Origin: JAEYXS01 sp943367715
Lineage (GTDB): Bacteria > Verrucomicrobiota > Verrucomicrobiia > Limisphaerales > JAEYXS01
Direction: 5' to 3'
Assembly: GCA_943367715.1 (NCBI GenBank)
Contig: CALRJY020000001.1
Location: 62,001-126,000 of the forward strand
DNA length: 64,000 nt
Shown here: piece by piece, positions 8,039 through 17,414 of the stretch
How positions within the stretch are numbered: the stretch's first letter is position 1
How the letters are laid out: every line of letters begins with the position of its first letter
Program-made: the position numbers and the translations under genes
The notes under the pieces: model-generated
What the model was told of the DNA's origin: nothing
Databases searched by the model: none
What the model saw: the letters and a program-made list of their open reading frames with translations, nothing else

Positions 8039-11000
8039 ATGGCTACTTTTCACTTGGTCATCGAGCCGCCGTCGGGCGGGCGGTATGAGCATCGTCTCGC
8101 GCTGGGCAGTTATGTCTTGGGGCGGGAGCAGGGGGCGTGTGATCTGGCGATCGTGTCGCCGGAGATTTCGCGGCGGCATGTGCGGCTGACGTTCAGTGAG
8201 ACGCAGTGCACGGTGGAGGATTTGGGGAGCACTTCGGGGACTTATCACAGCGGGCAATCGGTGCGGGAAAGCCGTGCTTTGGCGTATCCGCTGGAACTGC
8301 ACTTGGGGACGGTACGACTGCAGATCAGTTTGGCGAAAGAGTCGGCCGGTGATACGAACGGATCGGGAATCGCCGGTCACTACACGAAGGGGGCGGAGAT
8401 CGCGAAGGGCGGGATGGGGGCGGTGCTGGAGGCGAATGATCAACTGCTTGGCCGCACGGTCGCGATGAAGGTGGTGCGGCATGACATCGGGGACAGTGAG
8501 AGCATCCGCTTAAGATTTATCCGGGAGGCGACGGTGCTCGCGAGGTTGGAGCATCCGAGCATCGTGCCGATCTACGAGATGGGGAAGGACGCAGAAGGGC
8601 GGCTGTATTACACGATGAAGAAGGTGGAGGGGCGGACGCTGCAGGCGATCTTGGATGATTTGAAGGCGGGGAAGACGGCCACGGTGAAGGAGTTCACGCT
8701 GGACCGGTTGTTGAACATTTACCGGAAGATCTGTGAGGCGATGGCGTTTGCACATGCAAAGGGAGTGATCCATCGCGATCTGAAACCGGAGAACGTGATG
8801 GTGGGCGCGTATGGCGAGGTGCTGGTGATGGATTGGGGGCTGGCAAAGGTGCTGTATGACGTGGCGCAGACGGCGCAGGAAATGCAGTTGCTGGCATCAG
8901 CCAATGGCGCAGCGGCGAATCCAAAAGATAGCACGTTGCCCACGGGATTTGAGGAGTTGAGTGATTCGCAGATGCGCGGGAGTTCGCAGAATCTGACGGT
9001 GGACGGGGCGGTGATGGGTTCACCACAGTATATGCCGCCAGAGCAGGCGGAAGGAAAGGTGGGGGACTTGGACGAGCGGGCGGATGTGTTCAGTCTGGGC
9101 GGGGTATTGTATGCGATCTTGACGCTGAAACCGCCGGTGGAGGGACGGACGGTGAAAGAGGTGCTGGACAAGGTGAAGAGCGGAAACATCGTGCCGCCGA
9201 CGCACTTCAACATCGGGAGCAGTTCCGCTGCGGGGAAGAAGTTACCTGCCGGAACGGTCACCGATCCGAAACAGATCACGCCCTTGCCGCATTGTCCGGG
9301 CGGGCGAGTACCGGGTACGTTGTCGGCCGTCACGATGAAGGCGCTGGCGTTTGATCGTGAGCAACGTTACGGGAGTGTGGGTGAGTTGCTGGCGGATGTG
9401 GAGGCGTATCAGCGGGGGTTTGCGACGAGCGCGGAGGATGTGAACTTGCTGGGGCAGCTTGCGCTTTTCATGAAGCGGCACAGAGGAATCACAGTTTCGG
9501 TAGTGCTGGCGTTGCTGTTGATTATGGTTTTGACAGGTGGGTTTGTCTGGCGGATCGGAGAGGAGAAGATCGAGGCCTTGGCCCAGGCGGACCGGGCGAC
9601 GGAAGAGGCGGCGAAGGCGAAAATGGCGGAACAGTCGGCACGGAGGGCGGAGGGCAAGGCGCTGGCGGAGTATAGCAAGGCGCAGATCGCGCTGGCAGAG
9701 GCGGCGTATCGCAGTTTGGACGTGGAGAACATGATGAAAGCACTGGAGGCTTGTCCGCCCGAGCGACGGGATCAGTCATGGGAATATCTCGCGGCAAAGC
9801 GGGATGCTTCATTGCGAGCAGTGCAGCTTCCGGGCTGGCGAGGGAATGATGTAATAGAGGTGGTGGCTGTGCCGGGACGGGCGGGAGTGTTCGCATTTGC
9901 GGGCCGTCAGCCGGTGGTCGAACTGCATGACGTCGCGGCCAACCGCAAGGTGTTGGTCATCGACACGGGGGAGACTGGCAGCAAGAAACTGGCTTTTTCC
10001 GGAGATCAGAAGGTGATGGCGGTAGCATTGGGACAGAAAGGGGAAGTGGTGCAGCTGTTTGATTTGCGGGAAGGCAAACGGATTAAATCAATCCGGCTAC
10101 CGGAGAAGGAACCGGCACCGAAGGCGACGCGGGTGACGGACAAGGGGGTGTCCGGACTGCAATTGAGCCATGATGGACACAGGCTCCTGGTGGAACGTCC
10201 GCAGGCGGAATATCCATGGTACGAGCTGAGGATGATGGATACGCAGAACGGGACGACGTTATGGAACCGGCAGGCGGCAACCCCAAAGACGTCACTGCAT
10301 CCGGATGGAAGCCTGGTCGCCGTGGTGACCAGCGGGCGGGAACGTTACTTCATGCTGTTGGCGGCTGACAGTGGCGAAGTGATCAACACTTTTCCCGTGA
10401 ACGGGCTGTCCGTGGCCTTCAGCCCGGATGGGAAGTTGCTGGCGATCGGTTCGACGGATGGGTCCGTGTATGTGCTGGACGCCAAAACGGGCAAACAGCA
10501 ACAAGCGGGCAAGCTCTATGCCAGTATGGTGGAGCAGATCGCTTGGACGGCGGACAACCGTCTGTTGACGATGGGCAACGACGGCAAGTTCCGCCTCCAA
10601 GGGGAGCATAGCACCTGGCGGCTGGCATTGTGGCAACCGGAGAATCTGCAGCATTTGGGAAGTTTTCACGGATTGCCGGGCAGACAGGTGGGGTGGAGCT
10701 TGAACCCGTCCAGCGGTCATGTAGTCACGGAGCAAAGCCCGCCCCGGCTCTGGCGGATACCCATCGGCCTGGAGGTGATGCGCAACGCGCATGGATCGGA
10801 TCAGGGATGGAACTGCGTGTTTCTGGACGACAACCAGTTGCTGGGCCGGTTCGATTATGAACTGGCACGGTACGATTTGAGCAAACCCGCGCCGAAAGCA
10901 GAGCGACTTGTGCCTACCGGTTTCGCGACCGGTGCGGTCGAGCGGCAAAAAAAGCTGTTTGCGGCGGGGCCACGTTTTTCAAACCCTCCGTTCTTCCTCA

Positions 11001-11692
11001 AATTGTTTTCTTATCGTGATGGGAAAACAGAGGAGAAATGGAGCCAGCCAATCGCACGGCATGCGCTGCAGCTTGATTTTGATGCGACGGGTGAGCGGTT
11101 GCTGGGCGTGTTTCAGCAAGGGAGGGCAGAAATCTTTTCCGTCCAATCGGGCGAATCCGTCCTGAAGCTGAGCGGTGAAGTCCAGAATGCGCTGTTCGCG
11201 GGTAAAGATGGAAGATTTGTCGTGCTGCGGCCAAATAAGCGCACGGCGACGGGAGCGAGCGATGAGTTGGTGCAGTATGATGGGGCCAGTGGCAAACCGT
11301 TGGGGACAAACACCATGTCTTATCGCGTCAGTGCCCTCGCGGTCTCACCGGATCACGCGTTGCTGGCGGTTGTGGGTGCCGATCAGCAGGTACATGTGCT
11401 GGAGGCGGATTCGTTGAAGGAAAAGAAAGCTTTCCGGGCTCATGATGACGAAATCACGGCGGTGACGTTCCATCCCAGCCGGCCGGTAGTGGCCACTGCT
11501 TCCATGGATGGCTCGGTCAAGGTTTGGGACTATCAGAGTGTGCGGATGGTGAACTATTTCATCGGCTTGCAGGGGACGCCGGTGTGCCTGGCGTTCAGCC
11601 CCAATGGTAAGTGGCTGGCGGTGGAAGGGCAGGAAAAGACCTCAAGGGTATTCGACGTGAGCCAAGATATGCCGATGGCACAAGCGAAGTGA
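8039..11692 (+). CDS. FHA-Ser/Thr protein kinase-WD40 fusion, membrane-anchored
   Basis: 1217 residues. An FHA phosphothreonine-binding domain (LGREQGACDLAIVSPEISRR, about 27-75) is followed by a Hanks-type kinase at about 115-480. Visible kinase elements: glycine loop GGMGAV, Lys144 in VAMK, HRDLKPEN (245-252), and DWG (265-267) instead of DFG. One membrane helix lies near 487-507, then a short Ala/Glu/Lys coiled coil, then an extracytoplasmic WD40-like propeller to the end (for example AFSPNGKWLAVEG). The protein should sense something outside and phosphorylate inside. The ATG at 8039 has GGGGA six bases upstream; the frame is open to a GTG at 7910. It lies 135 bp after the DUF1501 gene on the same strand. 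Confidence 0.9.
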   Translation: MATFHLVIEPPSGGRYEHRLALGSYVLGREQGACDLAIVSPEISRRHVRLTFSETQCTVEDLGSTSGTYHSGQSVRESRALAYPLELHLGTVRLQISLAKESAGDTNGSGIAGHYTKGAEIAKGGMGAVLEANDQLLGRTVAMKVVRHDIGDSESIRLRFIREATVLARLEHPSIVPIYEMGKDAEGRLYYTMKKVEGRTLQAILDDLKAGKTATVKEFTLDRLLNIYRKICEAMAFAHAKGVIHRDLKPENVMVGAYGEVLVMDWGLAKVLYDVAQTAQEMQLLASANGAAANPKDSTLPTGFEELSDSQMRGSSQNLTVDGAVMGSPQYMPPEQAEGKVGDLDERADVFSLGGVLYAILTLKPPVEGRTVKEVLDKVKSGNIVPPTHFNIGSSSAAGKKLPAGTVTDPKQITPLPHCPGGRVPGTLSAVTMKALAFDREQRYGSVGELLADVEAYQRGFATSAEDVNLLGQLALFMKRHRGITVSVVLALLLIMVLTGGFVWRIGEEKIEALAQADRATEEAAKAKMAEQSARRAEGKALAEYSKAQIALAEAAYRSLDVENMMKALEACPPERRDQSWEYLAAKRDASLRAVQLPGWRGNDVIEVVAVPGRAGVFAFAGRQPVVELHDVAANRKVLVIDTGETGSKKLAFSGDQKVMAVALGQKGEVVQLFDLREGKRIKSIRLPEKEPAPKATRVTDKGVSGLQLSHDGHRLLVERPQAEYPWYELRMMDTQNGTTLWNRQAATPKTSLHPDGSLVAVVTSGRERYFMLLAADSGEVINTFPVNGLSVAFSPDGKLLAIGSTDGSVYVLDAKTGKQQQAGKLYASMVEQIAWTADNRLLTMGNDGKFRLQGEHSTWRLALWQPENLQHLGSFHGLPGRQVGWSLNPSSGHVVTEQSPPRLWRIPIGLEVMRNAHGSDQGWNCVFLDDNQLLGRFDYELARYDLSKPAPKAERLVPTGFATGAVERQKKLFAAGPRFSNPPFFLKLFSYRDGKTEEKWSQPIARHALQLDFDATGERLLGVFQQGRAEIFSVQSGESVLKLSGEVQNALFAGKDGRFVVLRPNKRTATGASDELVQYDGASGKPLGTNTMSYRVSALAVSPDHALLAVVGADQQVHVLEADSLKEKKAFRAHDDEITAVTFHPSRPVVATASMDGSVKVWDYQSVRMVNYFIGLQGTPVCLAFSPNGKWLAVEGQEKTSRVFDVSQDMPMAQAK

Positions 11693-11695
11693 TTT

Positions 11696-12949
11696 TCAGT
11701 TCTTGCTGCCCACGCAGTAGAGATATTCCTGACGTGGTTCGGTCTTGGTGGCGACGCGCAGGTAGATGCGGTTGCCGCAGATGACGGGGGACGCGTAAGC
11801 CTGGTCGCCGAGCTGGTTTTGGGCGAGGAGTTTGAAGCTCTTGGGCGTGGCTTCATACACGAAGGTTTTGCCGGCGACGTTCGAGGCGTAGATTCGGTTG
11901 CCGACCATCACGGGGGAGGCGTAGAAATCGCCACCGAGACGTTCTTTCCAGAGTTCTTCGCCGGTATCGGATTTCCAGCAGGTGGCGATGCCGGCATCGA
12001 GCACGGCGTAGAGGTGGCCTTCCTTCACGATCATGGAGGGGACATAGACGCGGGAGATGTTTTGCCACGCGATCTTGCCGGAGCCATCAGCCATGACGGC
12101 CACGACGTGGCTCTTGGGATAACCGCCGCTGGCGAAGATGCGTTCGCCATCAGTGACGATCGTGGTGACGCATTCCTCGGTGGAGCCTTCGATCTCCCAG
12201 ATCACCTTGCCGTTCAACGGGTCGTAGCTGGCGATGACATTGCCGCCGGCCATGACCATCTGGGTGCGTCCGCCTGCCTTCACGATGGAGGGTGTGGTGT
12301 AGTTGTGATGCTTGGGACGGGGCTGGCTCCAGACGAGCTTGCCGGTCTTCCGGTCCAAGCCCGCAACCACACCGCCGCCTTTGTGGTCAGCGGCGACGAT
12401 CACGATGGATTCGTGAACGACCGGTGAAGAGGCGTAGCCTTGGTGGATGACGTAGTCGCAGATCTTTTGTTGCCAGAGCTGCTTGCCGCTGAGGTCGAGG
12501 GCGGTGGTGTAAACGGCGGCGGAGTTGAGGAAATTGATGAAGAGCTGGTTGCCATCGTAAGTGACCGAGGCGGAGGCAGCGGAGGAGTTCGCCTGCTTGC
12601 CATACTCGGCTCCGGCACTGTGAACCTCGGTCTGCCAGATGAGTTTGCCGTCGTTCCGGTTCAGGCAGAGGACGGATTGTGTGCGCTTCACGGTGTCGGA
12701 TGTGGGGAGATAGATACGATCACCGACGACGGTGGGTGAGCCGTGGCCGCGACCGGCGATGGGGACTTTCCAGAGCACGTTTTCCGTTTCGCTCCACGTG
12801 GTGGGTGGCGTTTGGCCGGGGGCGGCGTGGCCATCACGCGTGGGGCCGCGCCAGGTGGGCCAGTCGCTGTTAGCCGAGGCGGCTTGGGCCAGAACGGGGA
12901 ACGTGAGACAGAAACAAATGAGGGCGGTGAAAATCGTGCGGCGATTCAT
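11696..12949 (-). CDS. Exported PQQ-like beta-propeller protein
   Basis: 417 residues. A signal peptide (TIFTALICFCLTFPVLAQA) precedes a WPTWRGPTRDGHA motif typical of PQQ-binding-like repeat proteins of this phylum. Repeats then carry 'DxxTGKxxW' type signatures (LDRKTGKLVW, YDPLNGKVIW, SDTGEELW). Calcium and PQQ ligands of true quinoprotein dehydrogenases are not evident, so it is more likely a non-enzymatic propeller. The ATG at 12949 begins the signal peptide; the longer frame to 13276 would overlap the divergent cyclase gene. It converges on the kinase gene, 3 bp between stops. Confidence 0.85.
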   Translation of the reverse strand: MNRRTIFTALICFCLTFPVLAQAASANSDWPTWRGPTRDGHAAPGQTPPTTWSETENVLWKVPIAGRGHGSPTVVGDRIYLPTSDTVKRTQSVLCLNRNDGKLIWQTEVHSAGAEYGKQANSSAASASVTYDGNQLFINFLNSAAVYTTALDLSGKQLWQQKICDYVIHQGYASSPVVHESIVIVAADHKGGGVVAGLDRKTGKLVWSQPRPKHHNYTTPSIVKAGGRTQMVMAGGNVIASYDPLNGKVIWEIEGSTEECVTTIVTDGERIFASGGYPKSHVVAVMADGSGKIAWQNISRVYVPSMIVKEGHLYAVLDAGIATCWKSDTGEELWKERLGGDFYASPVMVGNRIYASNVAGKTFVYEATPKSFKLLAQNQLGDQAYASPVICGNRIYLRVATKTEPRQEYLYCVGSKN

Positions 12950-13072
12950 AGGGATTGCGGGAGGGAGTGTTGCTGAGGCAGACGGGTTGGGCAAGCCTGT
13001 TGGACAGGAGCAAGCGAGTGACGTGATGGGTTCGTCCATGATCCAAACAGGAAAAAAAGAAAAGAGACTCCA

Positions 13073-13101
13073 TTGACCGGCGGCGAATTCATTTCTAGCA
13101 T
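13073..13101 (+). promoter_or_regulatory. Possible sigma70-type promoter of the GAF-cyclase gene
   Basis: TTGACC (13073-13078) and TAGCAT (13096-13101) are separated by 17 bp, and a TATAGT overlaps the second box. A start site near 13110 would leave a leader of about 55 bases before the ATG at 13164. The consensus is assumed from other bacteria. Confidence 0.4.
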
Positions 13102-13163
13102 ATAGTCTGACTCTGGGGCGGACGATAGCTGTGGCGTATCGTACGGATGGGCTTATTGATGTC

Positions 13164-14405
13164 ATGCAATCCAATCCTTCATCACCGGCGGAAACGGGAC
13201 CGATCAAAATCACGGACTCAGTCAGTGCCGGCCAGCGGGCGCTGCTGCCCGTCACCGGACTGGCCGATGATGCCACGTCGAGACTGAACCTCCTGTATGA
13301 CCTGCCCTTGCAGTTCGCCGCCGAGCGGGATGAAAAGGCGCTCTACAGCCTGATATTGAATCGCGTGGTGGACTTGATTCCGGGAGCTTTGCGGGGTGCC
13401 TTGCTGGTCTTTGAACCGGCGTCCGGCAAGCTCGCTTTGCGCGCGAGCATTCCGCAAGATAATCCGCCGATCAGCCGGACGTTGATCAAGCGAGCCATCA
13501 GCGAAGGGAACGGGTTCATCTGGAGTTCGGAAGGGGAGCAGGACATCACCAAGAGCATTCAACGCATCGGCGTGCGCACGGGCATGTATGTGCCGCTGCT
13601 GTGGCAGGGAAATCCGATGGGCGTCCTTTGCGTGGACAATCCGGAACGGCGTGCGGCTTTTTCCAAAGAGGATCTGCAATTCCTGCTTTCCGTGGCGAAT
13701 TACGCGGCGGCGGCGGTGGCGAACCAGCACCTGCAAGTGAGTCTGGCGCAGAAGAACAAGACGATGGAGCATCTGCTCGCCAATTTTTCACCGAAGCTGC
13801 GGAGCACGCTGCTCCAAAAGGCGCAGGAGGGGAAATTGAAACCGGGCGGCCAGAAATCGCAGGTGACCATTTTGCTCTCCGACTTGCGCGGGTTCACGCG
13901 CGTGAGCACGGGGCTGCCGGCGGAAACGGTGGTGGCGATGCTGAACGATTATTTCTCCGCCTTGGTCGAGGTGGTTTTCCAATACGACGGGACGGTGGAC
14001 AAGTTCATGGGTGACGCCATTCTCGCCGTGTTCGGCAGTCCGGAGATCGATCCCGATCACTCGATGAAGGCGGTGCGGGCGGCCATCGGGATGCAGGCGG
14101 CGGCGGAGCGGGTGAATGCACGGCGCAAGGAAGCGGGGCTGCCGTATTGTGAACTGGGCATCGGCCTCCACACGGGCGAGGTGCTGCATGGTTTCATCGG
14201 CGCAGAAGAACGGCTAGAATACACGGTGATCGGAGATACGGTGAACAAGGCGTCGCGCTATTGCGATGGCGCGAAGGGCGGGGAGATCGTGTTCAGTCCG
14301 GAACTGTTCGGGGTGCTGAACGGGACGCTGCAGGCGACATCGTCAACCATCCAGACGAAGCACGAGGGTGATCAGAAGGCGTGGGTGCTGAAGTGCAAGA
14401 CGTAG
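13164..14405 (+). CDS. GAF domain-class III adenylate/guanylate cyclase
   Basis: 413 residues, soluble. A GAF domain (about 45-195) is linked by a short helix to a class III cyclase domain (about 225-400). The two metal-binding aspartates are present: D240 in LLSDLRGFT and D284 in KFMGDAILAVFG. IGLHTGEVLHGFIG and YTVIGDTVNKASR complete the catalytic core, so the enzyme should be active and make cAMP (cGMP cannot be excluded). The GAF ligand is unknown. The frame is open to a GTG at 13131; the ATG at 13164 is preferred. A possible promoter lies at 13073-13101. Confidence 0.9.
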   Translation: MQSNPSSPAETGPIKITDSVSAGQRALLPVTGLADDATSRLNLLYDLPLQFAAERDEKALYSLILNRVVDLIPGALRGALLVFEPASGKLALRASIPQDNPPISRTLIKRAISEGNGFIWSSEGEQDITKSIQRIGVRTGMYVPLLWQGNPMGVLCVDNPERRAAFSKEDLQFLLSVANYAAAAVANQHLQVSLAQKNKTMEHLLANFSPKLRSTLLQKAQEGKLKPGGQKSQVTILLSDLRGFTRVSTGLPAETVVAMLNDYFSALVEVVFQYDGTVDKFMGDAILAVFGSPEIDPDHSMKAVRAAIGMQAAAERVNARRKEAGLPYCELGIGLHTGEVLHGFIGAEERLEYTVIGDTVNKASRYCDGAKGGEIVFSPELFGVLNGTLQATSSTIQTKHEGDQKAWVLKCKT

Positions 14406-14550
14406 AGGTGTGACAGGCGATGCGTGACGGCAGGAAGTTTTTGACAGGATTTACAGGATGGGGGGTAAAGGCGTTCGTTGGAAGGGGCGGATGGTTAAAC
14501 GTAAGGTGAGTCTTCGAAAGGTCGGAAGCAATTTTATCAGTTTAAAAGCC

Positions 14551-15699
14551 ATGAATCGTCGCCATTGTCTGAAGACACTTGCGGTCGCGCTGCTGGGGAG
14601 TCCGCTGGCGTGGGCGCAACCGGGTGGGGTTGCGAACCGTTTCTTTTCTTTGGCGCAGCGCAAGGGACGCTGGTGGTTCGTGACGCCGGAAGGGCGGCCT
14701 TTTTTCTCGGTTGGATTGAATCACATCGATCCCTCGCCTTTGCGCTATGCGGCCAATGGCGACCTGTGGGAGCGCAAATACGGGAACTCGATGGAGCGGT
14801 GGTTGAAGGAGGCGGTGGCGCCCGACCTGAAAGCGTGGGGCTTCAACAGTGTGGGTTGGACGCAGGAGGTGGTCACGCGCGGCGTCACGAATCACCGCCA
14901 TTCACGGGCCTTCACCTTCGAGGAGTATCAATGGCTGGGCCTGCCGTACTGCCATCAATTGCCCTTCGCGGATTTTCACCAATGGGAGGCAGAGACGCGG
15001 CATCCGAAGCTGGACAGCCCGGAGTTTGCCGATTGGTGTGATTACGTGGCGCGCGAGCACTGTGCCCGGATGAAGGATGATCCGAAGCTCATCGGCTACT
15101 TCTATCTGGACTGTCCGACCTGGATCCACACGACGCGGGAGAGCGGGTGGAAGGGGCCGATGTTCGACCCGGAGAAACTGAAGACGGAGGCGGGGCGGAA
15201 GGAGCTGCACGCGCTGGCGACGAGCTACTACCGGACCACGCATGACGCCATCCGCCGGTACGACAAGCATCACCTGATCCTGGGCGACCGCTATGAGGCG
15301 TCCCGTCCGATGGCGGAAGAAGTCATCGAGGCCGCGAAGCCGTACGTGGATGTGTTGAGCTTCCAGCACTTCACCACGCCGGACAAGGCGGTGGCGAACC
15401 TGAATCATTGGCATCAAAAGACCGGCAAGCCGGTGCTGCTGGCGGATCATGCGGCCATCTTCCGGCAACCGGTGGAGGCGCAGCGCCATGACGGGGCGGG
15501 TTACGCGAGGATGCTGGAAGCCTTGCGCGAAGTGCCCGGGTGCGTGGGTTACCATCTGTGTGGCGCCTATCTGCGCAATGAAATACGCAAACGGGCGTTA
15601 CGGGATGCGAAGGAAAAACCGGATGAAGCGGCGATCGAGGCGATCACTACTGCAAACCGGGCGATGGGGGACTGGATGGTGGCGGCGCAGCGGGAATAG
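14551..15699 (+). CDS. Exported agarase-like glycoside hydrolase (TIM-barrel)
   Basis: 382 residues. An N-terminal signal (NRRHCLKTLAVALLGSPLAWAQ, possibly Tat) precedes a beta/alpha barrel with FFSVGLNHIDP, WGFNSVGWT and a DDPKLIGYFYLDCPTW strand. A later DVLSFQHF strand is also typical of the clan GH-A/agarase-like proteins annotated in Planctomycetes and Verrucomicrobia. In clan GH-A an acid pair ends strands 4 and 7; here D110-region 'YLDCPTW' replaces the usual Asn-Glu, so activity is uncertain. The ATG at 14551 starts the signal; the frame is open from 14458. The last part of the gene and its downstream DNA are duplicated at 16638-16792. Confidence 0.7.
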   Translation: MNRRHCLKTLAVALLGSPLAWAQPGGVANRFFSLAQRKGRWWFVTPEGRPFFSVGLNHIDPSPLRYAANGDLWERKYGNSMERWLKEAVAPDLKAWGFNSVGWTQEVVTRGVTNHRHSRAFTFEEYQWLGLPYCHQLPFADFHQWEAETRHPKLDSPEFADWCDYVAREHCARMKDDPKLIGYFYLDCPTWIHTTRESGWKGPMFDPEKLKTEAGRKELHALATSYYRTTHDAIRRYDKHHLILGDRYEASRPMAEEVIEAAKPYVDVLSFQHFTTPDKAVANLNHWHQKTGKPVLLADHAAIFRQPVEAQRHDGAGYARMLEALREVPGCVGYHLCGAYLRNEIRKRALRDAKEKPDEAAIEAITTANRAMGDWMVAAQRE

Positions 15700-15755
15700 T
15701 GGTGAGGGGTGAGTAAATTGCTGAAACGGAAATGAAATATTACAATGTCTGGGAC
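15605..15755 (+). repeat. Copy A of a 150-bp duplication (3' end of the hydrolase gene)
   Basis: This is the 3' end of the agarase-like gene, from codons for AKEKPDEAAIEAI to the stop, plus about 55 bp beyond it. The same sequence returns at 16638-16792 with scattered substitutions, many of them silent. Similarity continues past the stop codon to TGGGAC. Confidence 0.8.
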
Positions 15756-15787
15756 TGACTTCACTTTCCTTTCTGAATAAATAAAAG

Positions 15788-16618
15788 ATGAAGATTTGGC
15801 ATCGTGGCCATATTGGCCTGGAACATAAGAGCTTCCTAGAAGTGAATGCTATAAAGCATGAGCCGTGGTTCAGTGTCAAAGATCCAACTAGGATTTTGGA
15901 CTACATGGTTGAGATTGATGAGGGGCATGCCGCATTCTCGGAATTTAAAACCCGCATGGCTGGAAAGCACACATGCATTGCGACGAAATTCACCCGGGAC
16001 GAAATAACTCAAGCCGAATGGTCGATTGCTTGGGCAGACCGTTCAATTCATGACTTGCAGTGTGGAAACTTTGCATGGAGCGAAGAATACATCGCTGGCC
16101 TCTGCGAGAACTGCGGGACGGGTTGGCGACAGATCGCTCCCTTTCGCATCAAGAAAGAACCGAAGACAGGCAAAAACGTGTTCGCAGATTTTGGGAGCGC
16201 GTTCGAGTTGTTCTGCGCGCCCGTGGTGTTGGAGGCGTTCATGAAGCATGGGATTAACGGCTTTGAAACGCAGCCGCTTATCTTGAACAAGGAAGACCGT
16301 CCAGCGGAGAGTCTCAAGCAACTTATCGTCACGGAAGTTGCCCAACCTGCGGTTGCTGACGAATTGGTGGAGCACGAACGCTACAGCCAGACCGATTGTC
16401 CGGTGTGCGGTCGAACCTGGCACGCGCACTACGAACGCGGCGCGCTGCCATTACGAAGATCGGCGTTGAATTCGACGGTTGATTTTCAACTGACGAATGA
16501 GTGGTTCGGCAACGGTAGAACAGCCAGACGCGAAATTCTTTTTTCTGGTCGAGCGGTCAACTTAGCACTAGAAAACAATTGGAAAGGAATCCGGTTTACT
16601 CCAGTCAAGGTCGTGTGA
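15788..16618 (+). CDS. Double-CxxCG protein, possible immunity protein
   Basis: 276 residues, no signal peptide. Two zinc-ribbon-like pairs are present: CENCG (C106/C109) and CPVCG (C204/C207). The C-terminus (ILFSGRAVNLALENNWKGIRF) resembles the ending of the Myxococcus double-CxxCG family, whose members include SitI6-type immunity proteins. That match is from memory of the family layout and needs a search. The gene is AT-richer than its neighbours, sits alone between the two copies of a duplicated hydrolase 3' end, and is followed by another immunity-like gene. A role as an orphan immunity protein is inference. Confidence 0.5.
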   Translation: MKIWHRGHIGLEHKSFLEVNAIKHEPWFSVKDPTRILDYMVEIDEGHAAFSEFKTRMAGKHTCIATKFTRDEITQAEWSIAWADRSIHDLQCGNFAWSEEYIAGLCENCGTGWRQIAPFRIKKEPKTGKNVFADFGSAFELFCAPVVLEAFMKHGINGFETQPLILNKEDRPAESLKQLIVTEVAQPAVADELVEHERYSQTDCPVCGRTWHAHYERGALPLRRSALNSTVDFQLTNEWFGNGRTARREILFSGRAVNLALENNWKGIRFTPVKVV

Positions 16619-16637
16619 GTTAGAACTTAACGTGACC

Positions 16638-16792
16638 ATGCGAAGGAGAAGCCGGATGAGGCGGCGATCGAGGCGATCAGCACAGCAAACCGGGCACTGG
16701 GTGATTGGGTGGTGGCGGCGCAGCGGGAATAGCGGGGAGGGGTGAGTCATTTGCTGAACCGGAAATGAAACGAAATATTGCAGTGTGTGGGA
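16638..16792 (+). pseudogene. Copy B: remnant of the agarase-like gene 3' end
   Basis: The sequence encodes AKEKPDEAAIEAISTANRAL and ends VVAAQRE-stop, in parallel to copy A. About 55 bp of downstream DNA is shared too. Many differences are silent, so this looks like the remains of a second, once functional paralogue and not a fresh copy. No 5' part of that gene is present: the DNA before it is the double-CxxCG gene. Confidence 0.8.
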
Positions 16793-16866
16793 CACCTTTA
16801 CGTTAACTGAAAAGGAATGGGAAAACCCGGTGGTGGTACTGACACTTTTCCGCCAGCAGCTTAACT

Positions 16867-17379
16867 ATGCGAAAAGAAACATTCGATTTGATCCAAGGAA
16901 TGAAACTTGTGCCGTGGTTTCAGAATGTTGGAAAACCAATTGAGAACAAAAGCTTTATGCAGGTTGGTTCTTGGAAATTGGCCATGAAGAATTCTCAGTC
17001 GGATAATTGGGAGGCCATTCAACTGCAGGTTACTAACTACACCAAATTCCTGCTGAATACGAACCACTTTACCCGGTTTGATTCTTGGAACCCGATACTT
17101 CGAGAGGTTAAAGCGGAATTGAATGCACAGGTAGGGCCTTCAGTAGATTCGACGGCAAACACTAACAAATTACCCGTTAGCTTTAAGAACACAGTCATGT
17201 GGGACTTGTTCAGTGCCTGCATGGAGACTGAATTTCAAGATGTGGTGGAGCCTATGTTTTTCTTGCCAAGGGCATTGCCTGTTTATGCAAAGGGGCATTT
17301 TCTGTGTGGCTGGGATGGAGAGAAGATGTCAGACTACTTTCGGGGAGTTTGGCCCAACGGCAGGTTGATTGTGTACTAA
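16867..17379 (+). CDS. Small cytoplasmic protein with GHFxCGWDG ending, immunity-like
   Basis: 170 residues without a signal peptide or membrane segment. The C-terminus reads VYAKGHFLCGWDGEKM and ends GRLIVY. That ending (GHFxCGWxG ... G-[KR]-LIVY) is familiar from small cytoplasmic proteins in polymorphic-toxin immunity neighbourhoods. The gene is clearly AT-richer than its neighbours. It follows the double-CxxCG gene, separated from it by the hydrolase remnant. The toxin it might neutralise is not in the window. The immunity role is inferred from ending, size and context only. Confidence 0.45.
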   Translation: MRKETFDLIQGMKLVPWFQNVGKPIENKSFMQVGSWKLAMKNSQSDNWEAIQLQVTNYTKFLLNTNHFTRFDSWNPILREVKAELNAQVGPSVDSTANTNKLPVSFKNTVMWDLFSACMETEFQDVVEPMFFLPRALPVYAKGHFLCGWDGEKMSDYFRGVWPNGRLIVY

Positions 17380-17414
17380 AAGGGGCGCACCAACGATGGC
17401 GAGTAATATGAGGC

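Noticed and set aside
14436..14465. GACAGGATTTACAGGATGGGG, like the 'acaggatt' repeats of some genomes
   Set aside because: Only one degenerate copy was seen, too short to call a repeat family here.
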